Below are positions 8,374 to 15,157 of a stretch of 20,369 bases of DNA, piece after piece. The number at the start of each line of letters is the position of its first letter. Within the stretch, counting starts at the first letter, position 1. Origin of the DNA: an uncultured Clostridia bacterium (lineage in GTDB: Bacteria > Bacillota > Clostridia > Oscillospirales > Acutalibacteraceae); the NCBI GenBank assembly GCA_947623765.1, contig CANQIG010000007.1:1-20369 (forward strand), written 5' to 3'. Made by a program: the position numbers and the translations under genes. A model generated the notes under the pieces. The model had not been told where the DNA came from and searched no databases. It saw nothing but the letters and a program-made list of their open reading frames with translations.

Positions 8374-8649
8374 ATGAATAAGACCGATCTCATCAGCGCG
8401 GTGGCTGCTGCCGCCGATCTCACCAAGAAGGACGCGGACGCGGCTGTCGCCGCCGTCATCGAGACGATCACGGACGCGCTCGCGAAGGAAGAAAAAGTGC
8501 AGATCGCCGGCTTCGGTACCTTTGAGGTCCGTGCCCGCGCCGCCCGCATCGGGCGCGATCCGCGCACCGGTAAGGACATCGAGATCCCGGCGTCCAAGGC
8601 CCCTGCGTTCAAGGCCGGCAAGGCGCTGAAGGATTCCGTCAACAAGTAA
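8374..8649 (+). CDS. hup: HU-family nucleoid protein
   Basis: This 91-residue histone-like DNA-bending protein starts MNKTDLISAVAAAADLTKKDA. It carries the conserved KVQIAGFGTFEVRARAAR and GRDPRTGKDIEIPASKAPAFKAGK blocks that form the beta-arms and minor-groove contact. I chose ATG 8374, with TTTGGAGG 9 bp upstream; an in-frame TTG at 8341 would add eleven residues not seen in HU proteins. The 63-bp gap after mazG leaves room for its own promoter, but none is clear. Confidence 0.97.
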   Translation: MNKTDLISAVAAAADLTKKDADAAVAAVIETITDALAKEEKVQIAGFGTFEVRARAARIGRDPRTGKDIEIPASKAPAFKAGKALKDSVNK

Positions 8650-8665
8650 TCTAAATCCTTGGATC

Positions 8666-8714
8666 GCGAAAAAGCGGGGACGGGCGCTCGGAGCCCGTCC
8701 CTTTCCTTTTTCGC
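8666..8714 (+). terminator. Long hairpin terminator between HU and rqcP
   Basis: The core stem GGGACGGGC (8677-8685) with GCCCGTCCC (8693-8701) is followed by TTTCCTTTTT. The stem extends outward by GCGAAAAAG (8666-8674) pairing with CTTTTTCGC (8706-8714). The symmetric A and T tracts would allow action on both strands. As rqcP follows in the same direction with no clear promoter, read-through probably feeds it and the hairpin mainly sets a high HU mRNA level. Confidence 0.85.
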
Positions 8715-8738
8715 GTAGGCAGGGGAAAGGAGGGCCCC

Positions 8739-8987
8739 ATGCGGCTCGACAAATATTTGAAGGTCTCGCGGCTCATCAAGCGGCGCACCGTCGCGAACGA
8801 GGCGTGCGACGCCGGGCGCGTGCTGGTCAACGGCAAGATCGCCCGCGCTTCCTACGACGTGAAGGTGGGCGACGTGCTCGAGCTCCAGCTCGGCGCGCGC
8901 AGCGTGCAGGCGAAGGTGACGGCGGTCACCGAGGTCGTGCGGAAGGAAGACGCCGGACTGATGTACGAGATCGTCGCGGAACAGTGA
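8739..8987 (+). CDS. rqcP: RqcP/HslR-like S4-domain RNA-binding protein (YabO)
   Basis: This protein of 82 residues consists almost only of an S4 RNA-binding domain: MRLDKYLKVSRLIKRRTVANEACD, then GRVLVNGKIARASYDVKVGDVLEL. In Bacillus RqcP (YabO) binds the stalled 50S subunit with RqcH and promotes Ala-tailing in ribosome quality control. The size, the MRLDKYLK start and the position after mazG (as in yabN-yabO) support the assignment. GGAAAGGAGG lies just upstream. Confidence 0.92.
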   Translation: MRLDKYLKVSRLIKRRTVANEACDAGRVLVNGKIARASYDVKVGDVLELQLGARSVQAKVTAVTEVVRKEDAGLMYEIVAEQ

Positions 8988-9017
8988 AGCGGCGCGGGAA
9001 AAGCTGCGCCGCAGAAA

Positions 9018-9048
9018 ATGCCCCCGGAGCTTTGTGCTCCGGGGGCAT
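9018..9048 (+). terminator. Hairpin terminator downstream of rqcP
   Basis: A perfect 13-bp stem, ATGCCCCCGGAGC with GCTCCGGGGGCAT, and a TTTGT loop are followed by CGTTTGTTG. The tail is weak but the stem is very stable. The bases after it (GGGCTTTGGCG, ACCGAGC) already match the inner part of the repeat units that follow. The terminator thus occupies the position held by the unit hairpin in the array. Confidence 0.85.
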
Positions 9049-10705
9049 CGTTTGTTGTGGGCTTTGGCGCGGACACCGAGCAAAACGGGAAAGAAAACCT
9101 GCGCGATTCGCTGATGCAAAACGTTCCAAAAAAAGGGACTGCCCGTTTGGGGCGGCGGGGCGAGCGGGGCAAGCGGTAAACCGTTCGATGCGTCTTTTAG
9201 ATGTGTGCTCGGGAAAAGGGCCGTTTAGGGCCAAAATAAGGCCGCCGGATTTGCCGGTGGCCTTGGCTGTCAGCTTTGGCGGCAGGCGCTGTGTGAAGCG
9301 GAAAAGAAAACTTGCGCGGTGCGCTGGTGCGAAAAGTTTAAGGAGAAAAGGGGTGCCCGTTTATGGGCGGCGGGGCGAGAGGGGCAAGCGGTAAACTGTT
9401 CGATGTGTCTTTCGACGTGTGCGGGCAACAGGGCCGTTTAGGACCGAAACAAGGCCGCAGGATTTGCCGGTGGCCTTGACTGTCAGATTTCGCAGCGGGA
9501 ATCGAGAGAAGCGGGAAAGGAAACTTGTGCGGTGCGCCGTTATGAAAAGATCACGGAGAAAAGGAGCTGCCTGTTTAGGGGCGAGAGGGGCGAGCGGGAC
9601 GAGCGGTAAAATGTTCGATGCGCCTTTCGAGGTATGCGGGGGACAGGGCCGTTTAGGGCAAAACAAGGCCGCCGGATTCGCCGGTGGCCTTGGCTGTACG
9701 CTTTTGCGGCGGGCAACGAGCGAAGCGAGGGAAAAAACTTGTGCGGTGCGGCGTTATGAAAAGATCCCGGAGAAAAGAGGGCTGCCCGTTTTGGAAGGCT
9801 GGGCAAGGGATGCAAGCGGCAAACCATTCAATGCGCCTTTCGATGTGTGCGGGCAACGGGCCGTTTCGGACCAAACAAGGCCGCTGGATTTTCGTTGGCC
9901 TTGGCTGTGGGATTTGGAGGCGGGAATCGAGCGAAGCAGGAAAGGGAACTTGCGCGGCGCGCTGATGCGAAACGTTCACGGAGAAAAAGGGGCGCCCGTT
10001 TAGGGGCGGCGGGCGAGGGGTGCAAGGGGTGAATCTGCGGCTACGATCATATGGAGGAGCAGGAGGCCGGCGTCATGGAAGCAAAACAAGGCCGCTGGAT
10101 TTTCGTTGGCCTTGGCTGTGGGATTTGGAGGCGGGAATCGAGCGAAGCGGGAAAAAACTGCGCGGTGCGCCGTTGCAAAAAGTTCACAGAGAAAAAGGGG
10201 ATGCCTGATTAGGAGCGGCGAGGCAAGCGGGGCAGGCGGCAAACCGTTCGATGAGTCCCTAGGTGTGTGCGGGCAGCAGGGCCCGTTTAGGACCAAAAAA
10301 GGCCGCCGGATTTTCTGGTGGCCTTGACTGTCAACTTTTGCGGCGGGAATCGGGCGAAGCGGGAAAGAAAAACTGCGCGGTGCGGCGTTGCGAAAAGTTT
10401 GTGAAGAAAAGGGGGCTGCGCGTTTAGGGACGGCGGGGCGAAAGGGACAAGCAGTAAACCGTTCGATGTGTCTTTTGAGGTGTGCGGGGAGCGGGTCTGT
10501 TTAGGACCAAAACAAGGCCGCCGGATTCGCCGGTGGCCTTGGCTGTCAGCTTTGGCGGCGGGCACCGAGCGAGGCGGGAAAGGAAACCTGCGCGGTGCGC
10601 TGGTGCAAAAAAAGTTCACGAGGAAAAGAAGTTGCACGTTTAGGGCGGCGGGGCAGGCGGCGAACCGTTCAGGGTGTTTTTTATGTGTGCGGGCAACAGG
10701 ACGTT
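9049..10705. repeat. Array of seven ~213-bp tandem units between convergent genes
   Basis: Each unit has a hairpin AAGGCCGCCGG-loop-CCGGTGGCCTT. Hairpins start at 9238, 9451, 9666, 9877, 10088, 10299 and 10514, giving spacings of 213, 215, 211, 211, 211 and 215 bp. After the hairpin comes a core with GAGCGAAGCGGGAAA, then CGGTGCG...GCGAAAAG, GGCGGCGGGGCGAGCGGGGC, AAACCGTTCGATG, a GTGTGCGGGCAACAGGGCC motif and GTTTAGGACCAAAAC. On the minus strand each hairpin is followed by GTTTTGG, so it could end transcripts from the padR operon. Spacings are not multiples of three, and reading frames change from unit to unit. The units are therefore not protein-coding. Confidence 0.93.
10514..10540 (-). terminator. 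Possible terminator for the padR operon, formed by the last array hairpin
   Basis: Read on the minus strand this is AAGGCCACCGG, a short loop and CCGGCGGCCTT, followed by GTTTTGGTCC. It is the first strong hairpin after the end of the minus-strand operon at 10706. The same structure recurs in the other six units, giving a chain of back-up terminators. Confidence 0.5.
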
Positions 10706-11212
10706 TCAGGGGGCGGGGAAGGGGTCGCGCATCTCGCAGCCTTCTCCGGCGGAGAGCTCGCCCGTCGGGCTGCAGCGCAGCATCCGGCCGATCGTCCGCG
10801 TCGTCCCGAAGTACGAGCAGGTCGCGCTGCCGTAGACGCTCGCCGTTCCGTTCGTGAACGCGCTCTTGCCCTCGAACCGCACGCCCGGCGCGAGGAGACA
10901 GACGTGCGTGCTGGCGTCGGCGACCGCCGCGCGCTGCCCGTCGAATCGGAAGGTCGCCTCCGTCACGACGGAGAAGAGCGGCTTTCCGTTCGCCGCGCAG
11001 AGCACCTTCGCGCACTGGCCCGTGATCTCTCCCGCGGCGCGGTCCACGGACAGGACCGACACGCGCGTCTGCGCGGAAAAGCCGTCCGCGAGGTGTTCCA
11101 CTGGCACGCCGTCCGGCGCTTCGCCCGCGGCGAGCGCCGTGCCGGGGAGCGCGAGCAGGAGCGACGCGAGAAACGCCAGCGCCCACGCGCAGATTCTTCG
11201 GAGGCCCCGCAT
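10706..11212 (-). CDS. Secreted protein of unknown family, last gene of the padR operon
   Basis: This 168-residue protein has a clear signal peptide: MRGLRRICAW, then a hydrophobic run and ALA-A cleavage near residue 28. The rest is polar and beta-rich (TRVSVLSVDRAAGEITGQCA, FRFDGQRAAVADASTHVC). It has no recognised catalytic motif. It contains a few cysteines that could form disulfides outside the cell. The ATG at 11212 follows the previous stop by one base, so coupling is likely. The stop codon TGA (10706-10708) lies in the first bases of the repeat array, so the array boundary coincides with the end of the protein. The original C-terminus may have been trimmed. Function unknown. Confidence 0.75.
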   Translation of the reverse strand: MRGLRRICAWALAFLASLLLALPGTALAAGEAPDGVPVEHLADGFSAQTRVSVLSVDRAAGEITGQCAKVLCAANGKPLFSVVTEATFRFDGQRAAVADASTHVCLLAPGVRFEGKSAFTNGTASVYGSATCSYFGTTRTIGRMLRCSPTGELSAGEGCEMRDPFPAP

Positions 11213-11213
11213 C

Positions 11214-11651
11214 TCAGTACACCTCCAGCACCGCCGCGCCGGTCTCCTCCAGAAGCTCGGCGTGGCTCTTTTCGACCTCGACCGCCTTCGTCGAGATCTC
11301 CGTGCCGTTTTCAAACGCCATGCGCCGCAGCGCAACGAACGTTCCGGCGAGGATCCCCGCCAAAAGCACGAGGAGCGCGAGCGCCGCGAGGACGGCGGAC
11401 GCGCCGGAACGATGTCTCGGCAGCGCGCCGCAGTCCGCCATGGCGACGGTCTGTTCCCGGGCGTAGCGCTCCGGCGGGCCGAAATGCGCGGCGAGCAGCG
11501 CGCCGTCGAGCGGGCGGCCGAGCTCCTCCGCGAGGGCGGCGGCCTCCGTTCGGAAGCGGGTCTCCGTCTCCCGCTTCGCGCGCCCGCCAAAGGGCAGCGC
11601 TCTCCCGACGGCCCTCTGATACGCGCGGACCGCATTATCCTTCGATCTCAT
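11214..11651 (-). CDS. HAAS/DUF1700-like membrane protein paired with PadR
   Basis: This 145-residue protein has an N-terminal helical region (MRSKDNAVRAYQRAVGRALP ... ALAEELGRPLDGALLAAHFG-PPE) resembling the HAAS domain that commonly accompanies PadR regulators. One membrane helix follows (about residues 83-106, VLAALALLVLLAGILAGTF). A short tail of about 35 residues lies beyond it. I chose ATG 11651, with GAGGGGG upstream; it overlaps the end of padR. A TTG one codon earlier is possible. In PadR-HAAS pairs the membrane protein is thought to be co-regulated with or linked to the regulator; the signal here is unknown. Confidence 0.78.
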   Translation of the reverse strand: MRSKDNAVRAYQRAVGRALPFGGRAKRETETRFRTEAAALAEELGRPLDGALLAAHFGPPERYAREQTVAMADCGALPRHRSGASAVLAALALLVLLAGILAGTFVALRRMAFENGTEISTKAVEVEKSHAELLEETGAAVLEVY

Positions 11652-11997
11652 CAATCCCCCTCCTCAGCACCTCGTCCACCGCGGCGCGCAGATTTTGATA
11701 TTGCTCCACGAGCTGCCGGTACCGTTCGATCCCGGCGGGCTCGATGTGGTACAGAATGCGGATGCGGCTCCTGCCCGCCTTCGACCGGACGCTTTCCTCC
11801 CGCGCGGATATGTACCCGTCCGTCTCCATGCGGTAGAGCAGCGGATAGAGCGAGCCCTCGAGCACCGCGAAGCGCCCGCCGGTGTTCTTCAGGATCATCT
11901 GCACCAGCCGGTACGCGTGCAGGTCGCCGCCCTGCAGAAGATGGAGCAGGATCAGCTCGATCGAACCGCGTTTGAAATTGTCCGTGTTTCCCGCCAT
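11635..11997 (-). CDS. PadR-family transcriptional regulator
   Basis: This 120-residue protein carries the PadR winged-helix domain: FKRGSIELILLHLLQGGDLHAYRLVQMI, then the hallmark LEGSLYPLLYRMETDGYI and a wing with RIRILYHIEPAGIERY. A C-terminal helix completes the dimerisation region. The start has GGAGG 8 bp upstream. It is the first gene of a three-gene operon with a strong promoter. PadR proteins usually repress their own operon, so autoregulation is likely. The inducing ligand is unknown. Confidence 0.95.
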   Translation of the reverse strand: MAGNTDNFKRGSIELILLHLLQGGDLHAYRLVQMILKNTGGRFAVLEGSLYPLLYRMETDGYISAREESVRSKAGRSRIRILYHIEPAGIERYRQLVEQYQNLRAAVDEVLRRGIDEIEG

Positions 11998-12022
11998 ATG
12001 CTGCCTCCGTCAAGTTAAACAA

Positions 12023-12051
12023 AGTATACCGCAGATCTCCGCGCTTGTCAA
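12023..12051 (-). promoter_or_regulatory. Promoter of the padR operon
   Basis: On the minus strand, TTGACA (12051-12046) and TATACT (12028-12023) are 17 bp apart. A near-palindromic CGGAGATCTGCG lies in the spacer and could be an operator, possibly for PadR itself. The promoter diverges from that of the lipoprotein gene about 75 bp away. Confidence 0.85.
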
Positions 12052-12124
12052 CCGCAGAACCGACAAAAACCGCGTTTCGGTTTGTGCAAACGGAACAAAT
12101 TACGAATCATTCTGTTCCTATGGG

Positions 12125-12153
12125 TTGACAATGAATAAAGAGAATGATATAAT
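12125..12153 (+). promoter_or_regulatory. Consensus promoter of the lipoprotein gene
   Basis: A perfect TTGACA (12125-12130) and a perfect TATAAT (12148-12153) have the ideal 17-bp spacing. Such a full-consensus promoter is expected to be strong and therefore often needs a repressor. Confidence 0.9.
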
Positions 12154-12160
12154 CGAACCG

Positions 12161-12190
12161 TCAAAGCCATTTATTCATAAATGCCTTTGA
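12161..12190 (+). promoter_or_regulatory. Inverted repeat at the start of the lipoprotein transcript, candidate operator
   Basis: TCAAAGCCATTTA and TAAATGCCTTTGA flank TTCA, forming a 13-bp inverted repeat with one mismatch. It begins 7 bp after the -10 box, where a bound repressor would block the promoter. It could instead form an mRNA hairpin at the 5' end. A site for the neighbouring PadR protein is possible but unproven. Confidence 0.6.
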
Positions 12191-12231
12191 TTCATGGGTA
12201 AATGAAAACCGGTTCAAAAAGGAGGTTCTTT

Positions 12232-12831
12232 ATGAGATCGGGAAGGAAATGGGCGGCGCGGATCGCCGCCATGGCGCTCACCGTCGCGCTGGCAGTGATC
12301 GGGCTTTCCGGCTGCGCCAAGGCCGGGGAGAGTCCAGACGCGAAGTACGCCGCGCTCATCAATCTGACGCTCGACGGCGCGCTCGAAAAGCTCGGCGTGA
12401 AGGAAACGGACGTGCAGAACCCCGCCCCGGGGCTCTATCTGCTGCCCGGCACGGAAAAGGCGTACGGCGGCGCGTTCTCCGCCGCGCTTCTCGTGGACGT
12501 GCGGGAGAACACGGTGTACGGGTTCCGGTACTGGACGGAGTTCCAAGGGGAGGACGCGGCGAAGCAGGCCGCAGAACGGCTCGGGAAGCTCTGTGAGTCG
12601 CTGCAGGCGGAGTACGGCGAAGCGTCGACGTACCCAGGGCTGGAAAACCGCTTCGCGGACGCGGAGGACCCCGCTGCGGCGCTGAGCGCTCCGGGCGCGT
12701 CGCTGCTCGAGCGCTGGGACGTCTCCGGGAAGCTGCGCGTGGACAGCTTCGGGCTCGAGGCGCGCGCCGAGACGACCTCCGAGACGGAAGCGGTCGTCTC
12801 GCTGAACTACCAGCTCGCGCTCTCGCGCTGA
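12232..12831 (+). CDS. Lipoprotein of unknown function
   Basis: This 199-residue protein has a signal peptide (MRSGRKWAARIAAMALTVAL) and a lipobox LSGC with C28 as the lipidated cysteine. It should therefore be anchored on the outer face of the membrane. The mature part starts AKAGESPDAKYAALINLTLD and contains YLLPGTEKAYGG and VYGFRYWTEFQGEDAAKQAAE. No known domain was recognised. I chose ATG 12232, which has AAAGGAGG upstream; an in-frame ATG at 12202 would place non-signal residues in front. It is transcribed alone, between a consensus promoter and a strong terminator. Confidence 0.88.
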   Translation: MRSGRKWAARIAAMALTVALAVIGLSGCAKAGESPDAKYAALINLTLDGALEKLGVKETDVQNPAPGLYLLPGTEKAYGGAFSAALLVDVRENTVYGFRYWTEFQGEDAAKQAAERLGKLCESLQAEYGEASTYPGLENRFADAEDPAAALSAPGASLLERWDVSGKLRVDSFGLEARAETTSETEAVVSLNYQLALSR

Positions 12832-12836
12832 ACGGG

Positions 12837-12870
12837 ACCGGGAAGCCGCCCGCGCGGTTTCCCGGTTTTT
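12837..12870 (+). terminator. Intrinsic terminator of the lipoprotein gene
   Basis: ACCGGGAAGCCG (12837-12848) pairs with CGGTTTCCCGGT (12855-12866), a 12-bp stem with one G-U pair and a 6-nt loop. TTTTT follows immediately. Confidence 0.92.
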
Positions 12871-12872
12871 GC

Positions 12873-12901
12873 TTGACTTTTCCGGGGATCTGTGCTAGAC
12901 T
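12873..12901 (+). promoter_or_regulatory. Promoter of thiC
   Basis: TTGACT (12873-12878) and TAGACT (12896-12901) are separated by 17 bp. The predicted start point falls just ahead of the TPP riboswitch. Confidence 0.8.
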
Positions 12902-12913
12902 GGAGACACAACC

Positions 12914-12996
12914 GAACGGGGAGCCGCCGCAGCGGCTGAGAGGAGGGTGCGCCCTCGACCCGGGAACCTGATTTGGACAATGCCAACGTAGGAATA
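12914..12996 (+). ncRNA. TPP (thi-box) riboswitch
   Basis: The conserved thi-box elements are all present and ordered: ACGGGGAGCCG, CTGAGAGGAGGG (CTGAGA at 12936-12941), CCCGGGAACCTGAT and TGGACAATGCCAACGTAGGA. This aptamer binds thiamine pyrophosphate. It is placed directly before thiC, the standard arrangement for feedback control of thiamine synthesis. Confidence 0.97.
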
Positions 12997-12999
12997 TGA

Positions 13000-13026
13000 G
13001 GCGCACGGCGTGTCCGCGCGCCTTTT
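13000..13026 (+). terminator. Riboswitch expression-platform terminator
   Basis: GGCGCACGG (13000-13008) and CCGCGCGCC (13014-13022) form a 9-bp stem with one mismatch. TTTTCTGTCT follows. The position right after the aptamer suggests that TPP binding favours this terminator and stops thiC transcription. Confidence 0.75.
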
Positions 13027-13053
13027 CTGTCTCTGCACAGAAGGAGGATCACG

Positions 13054-14361
13054 ATGGAATACACCACACAGATGCACGCCGCGAGGCTCGGGATCGTGAC
13101 GCCCGAGATGCGGACCGTCGCGGAAAAAGAGCACATGGACGTCGGGACGCTGCGCGGACTGCTCGCCGAGGGCAAGGCGATCATCCCGGCGAACAAGAAC
13201 CACAAGGCCCTCTCGCCGAGCGGCGTCGGCGCGAAGCTCACGACGAAGATCAACGTCAACCTCGGCACCTCGCGCGACCTCACCGACCTCGACATGGAAT
13301 ATCAGAAGGTGCAGAGCGCCGTCGACATGGGCGCGGAGGCGATCATGGACCTCTCGTCGTTCGGCGACACGCGGACCTTCCGCAGAAAGCTCGTGGAGAA
13401 CTGCCCGGCGATGATCGGCACGGTGCCGATCTACGACGCGGTCGTCTACTACCACAAGGCGCTCGGGAAGATCACGAGCGAGGAGTGGCTCGACATCGCG
13501 CGGATGCACGCCGAGGACGGCGTGGACTTCATGACGATCCACTGCGGGATCAACCGCGAGACCGCGCAGAAATTTAAGCGCAACAAGCGGCTGATGAACA
13601 TCGTCTCGCGCGGGGGGTCGATCATGTTCGCGTGGATGGAGATGACCGGGAAGGAGAACCCGTTCTACGAGCACTTCGACGAGCTGCTGGACCTCTGCCG
13701 GGAGCACGACGTGACGCTCTCGCTCGGCGACGCGTGCCGCCCGGGCTGCATCGAGGACGCGACCGACGCGGCGCAGATCGAGGAGCTGATCACGCTCGGG
13801 GAGCTGACGAAGCGCGCCTGGGCGAAGGACGTGCAGGTGATGATCGAGGGACCGGGCCATATGCGGATGAACGAGATCGCCGCGAACATGGAGATCCAGA
13901 AGACGCTCTGCCACGGCGCGCCGTTCTACGTGCTCGGGCCGATCGTCACGGACATCGCGCCGGGCTACGACCACATCACCTCGGCCATCGGCGGCGCGAT
14001 GGCGGGGATGCACGGCGCTTCGTTCCTCTGCTACGTGACGCCTGCGGAGCACCTGCGCCTGCCCGACCTCGAGGACGTGAAGGAGGGCATCATCGCGACG
14101 CGGATCGCTGCGCACGCCGCCGATCTCGCGAAGGGCATCCCGCACGCGCTTGAATGGGACCACGAGATGGACCTCGCGCGGAAGAAGCTCGACTGGGAGG
14201 CGCAGTTCAACCTTTCGATCGACCCGGAAAAGGCGCGCCGCTACCGCACTTCCTCGAAGCCGGAGCGGGAGGACACCTGCTCGATGTGCGGCAATTTCTG
14301 CGCGCTGCGCAACATGAACCGCATCCTCGACGGGGAGATCGTCTCCATCTTCGACGAATAA
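13054..14361 (+). CDS. thiC: Phosphomethylpyrimidine synthase ThiC (short form)
   Basis: This 435-residue radical SAM enzyme converts aminoimidazole ribotide to the hydroxymethylpyrimidine phosphate part of thiamine. It has the ThiC blocks KINVNLGTSRD, EAIMDLSSFGDT, DFMTIHCGI, SRGGSIMFAWM, LSLGDACRPGC, MIEGPGHMR and FYVLGPIVTDIAPGYDHITSAIGG. The C-terminal cluster-binding motif is C409, C412, C416 (CSMCGNFC), a CX2CX3C spacing, one residue shorter than the CX2CX4C of E. coli or Bacillus ThiC. The protein lacks the extra N-terminal domain of longer ThiC proteins. It starts with AAGGAGG 6 bp upstream. Expression should be switched off by TPP through the riboswitch. Confidence 0.97.
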   Translation: MEYTTQMHAARLGIVTPEMRTVAEKEHMDVGTLRGLLAEGKAIIPANKNHKALSPSGVGAKLTTKINVNLGTSRDLTDLDMEYQKVQSAVDMGAEAIMDLSSFGDTRTFRRKLVENCPAMIGTVPIYDAVVYYHKALGKITSEEWLDIARMHAEDGVDFMTIHCGINRETAQKFKRNKRLMNIVSRGGSIMFAWMEMTGKENPFYEHFDELLDLCREHDVTLSLGDACRPGCIEDATDAAQIEELITLGELTKRAWAKDVQVMIEGPGHMRMNEIAANMEIQKTLCHGAPFYVLGPIVTDIAPGYDHITSAIGGAMAGMHGASFLCYVTPAEHLRLPDLEDVKEGIIATRIAAHAADLAKGIPHALEWDHEMDLARKKLDWEAQFNLSIDPEKARRYRTSSKPEREDTCSMCGNFCALRNMNRILDGEIVSIFDE

Positions 14362-14380
14362 ACGCAGACGCGAAACCGAC

Positions 14381-14411
14381 GCCGCCCGTTCCCTGTTTGG
14401 GAGCGGGCGGC
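14381..14411 (+). terminator. Intrinsic terminator of thiC
   Basis: GCCGCCCGTTCCC (14381-14393) pairs with GGGAGCGGGCGGC (14399-14411) with one G-U pair. The tail TCTGTCC is poor in U. The same hairpin recurs at 14638-14668 and 14896-14926 as part of the downstream repeat units. Confidence 0.75.
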
Positions 14412-14958
14412 TCTGTCCGCGCCGGAAAATGGCCGCTGCGGGCACAGCTGCATGGAACGGTTTCCCGCTTGCGTCGCTCGTCCCGCCGCCCAGAAACGAA
14501 CGATTTCCTTTCTCTTGTGGGTTTTTCGTAATGGCGGACCGCACGGGCTTCCTTTTTCGCTTCGCTCGATGCTCGCCGCGAAAGCTTTTCTATAACGCAC
14601 CGGCAGAGCCGGTGGTTGTTTTTGACGCAAAACCGCCGCCGCCCGTTCCCTTTTGGGGAGCGGGCGGCTTTGTCCGCGCCGGAAAATGGCGCGCTGCGGG
14701 CACAGGTGCAAGGAACGGTTTCCCGCTTGCGTCGCTCGTCCCGCCGCCCAGAAACGAACGATTTCCTTTCTCTTGTGGGTTTTTCGTAATGGCGGACCGC
14801 ACGGGCTTCCTTTTTCGCTTCGCTCGATGCTCGCCGCGAAAGCTTTTCTATAACGCACCGGCAGAGCCGGTGGTTGTTTTTGACGCAAAACCGCCGCCGC
14901 CCGTTCCCTTTTGGGGAGCGGGCGGCTTTGTCCGCGCCGGAAAATGGCCGCTGCGGGC
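14381..14958 (+). repeat. ~258-bp tandem array after thiC, same family as the array at 9049-10705
   Basis: There are two complete units (14381-14637 and 14638-14895) and a truncated third (14896-14958). Each unit starts with the thiC-type terminator hairpin. A core follows: TTTCCCGCTTGCGTCGCTCG, CCCGCCGCCCAGAAACG, then CGCTTCGCTCGATGCTCGCC. The unit then has a second hairpin CACCGGC-AGA-GCCGGTG with GTTGTTTTT behind it (14598-14623 and 14856-14881), a good intrinsic terminator. The core on the reverse strand aligns along its whole length with the array after rqcP (GAGCGAAGCG, GCGGCGGG-CGAGCG, AAACCGTTC). Units one and two are nearly identical, so the duplication is recent. Confidence 0.92.
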
Positions 14959-14967
14959 AAAAAAGCA

Positions 14968-14996
14968 TTGATTTTTTTTGTCGACTGTGGTATAAT
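14968..14996 (+). promoter_or_regulatory. Promoter of the Wzz-like gene
   Basis: TTGATT (14968-14973) and a perfect TATAAT (14991-14996) are separated by 17 bp. They lie immediately after the truncated third repeat unit and predict a leader of about 155 nt. Confidence 0.85.
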
Positions 14997-15003
14997 GCTG
15001 TCT

Positions 15004-15126
15004 GGTTTCATACAATCGACGTGAAACCGGGGTTCAGTGCGGGCAAAACGCCCTTTTGACCCCGTTTTTTGGGAAAAGCCGTGTGCGGCGGTCGTCCCGG
15101 TAATGGGCGCGCGGAGAGGCTTTTCC
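15004..15126 (+). promoter_or_regulatory. Structured leader with a terminator upstream of the Wzz-like gene
   Basis: Three consecutive stems are visible. Stem 1 is GGTTTCA (15004-15010) with TGAAACC (15022-15028). Stem 2 is CGGGGTTCA (15028-15036) with TTGACCCCG (15056-15064). It encloses GGGC-AAAAC-GCCC and is followed by TTTTTT (15065-15070), giving an intrinsic terminator inside the leader. Stem 3 is GGAAAAGCC (15072-15080) with GGCTTTTCC (15118-15126). Stem 1 and the terminator share a base at their border. This looks like attenuation, but no known riboswitch class was recognised. Confidence 0.65.
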
Positions 15127-15157
15127 AGCCCGGACAACATTTGAAGGAGTCGGACCA

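Noticed and set aside
9238..10540. CRISPR array
   Set aside because: The entire ~213-bp unit is repeated, with no short constant repeat alternating with unique spacers, and no cas gene is present.
9049..10705. Roughly 100-residue repetitive proteins on both strands of the rqcP array (for example HRTSFLSRFARFPPQK)
   Set aside because: Unit lengths of 211, 213 and 215 bp shift the frame between units, stops occur in each frame, and no consistent ribosome sites are present.
12895..14544. Minus-strand open frame of 549 codons opposite thiC
   Set aside because: It is an antisense shadow rich in Arg, His and Val with no recognisable domain; it covers the riboswitch and thiC.
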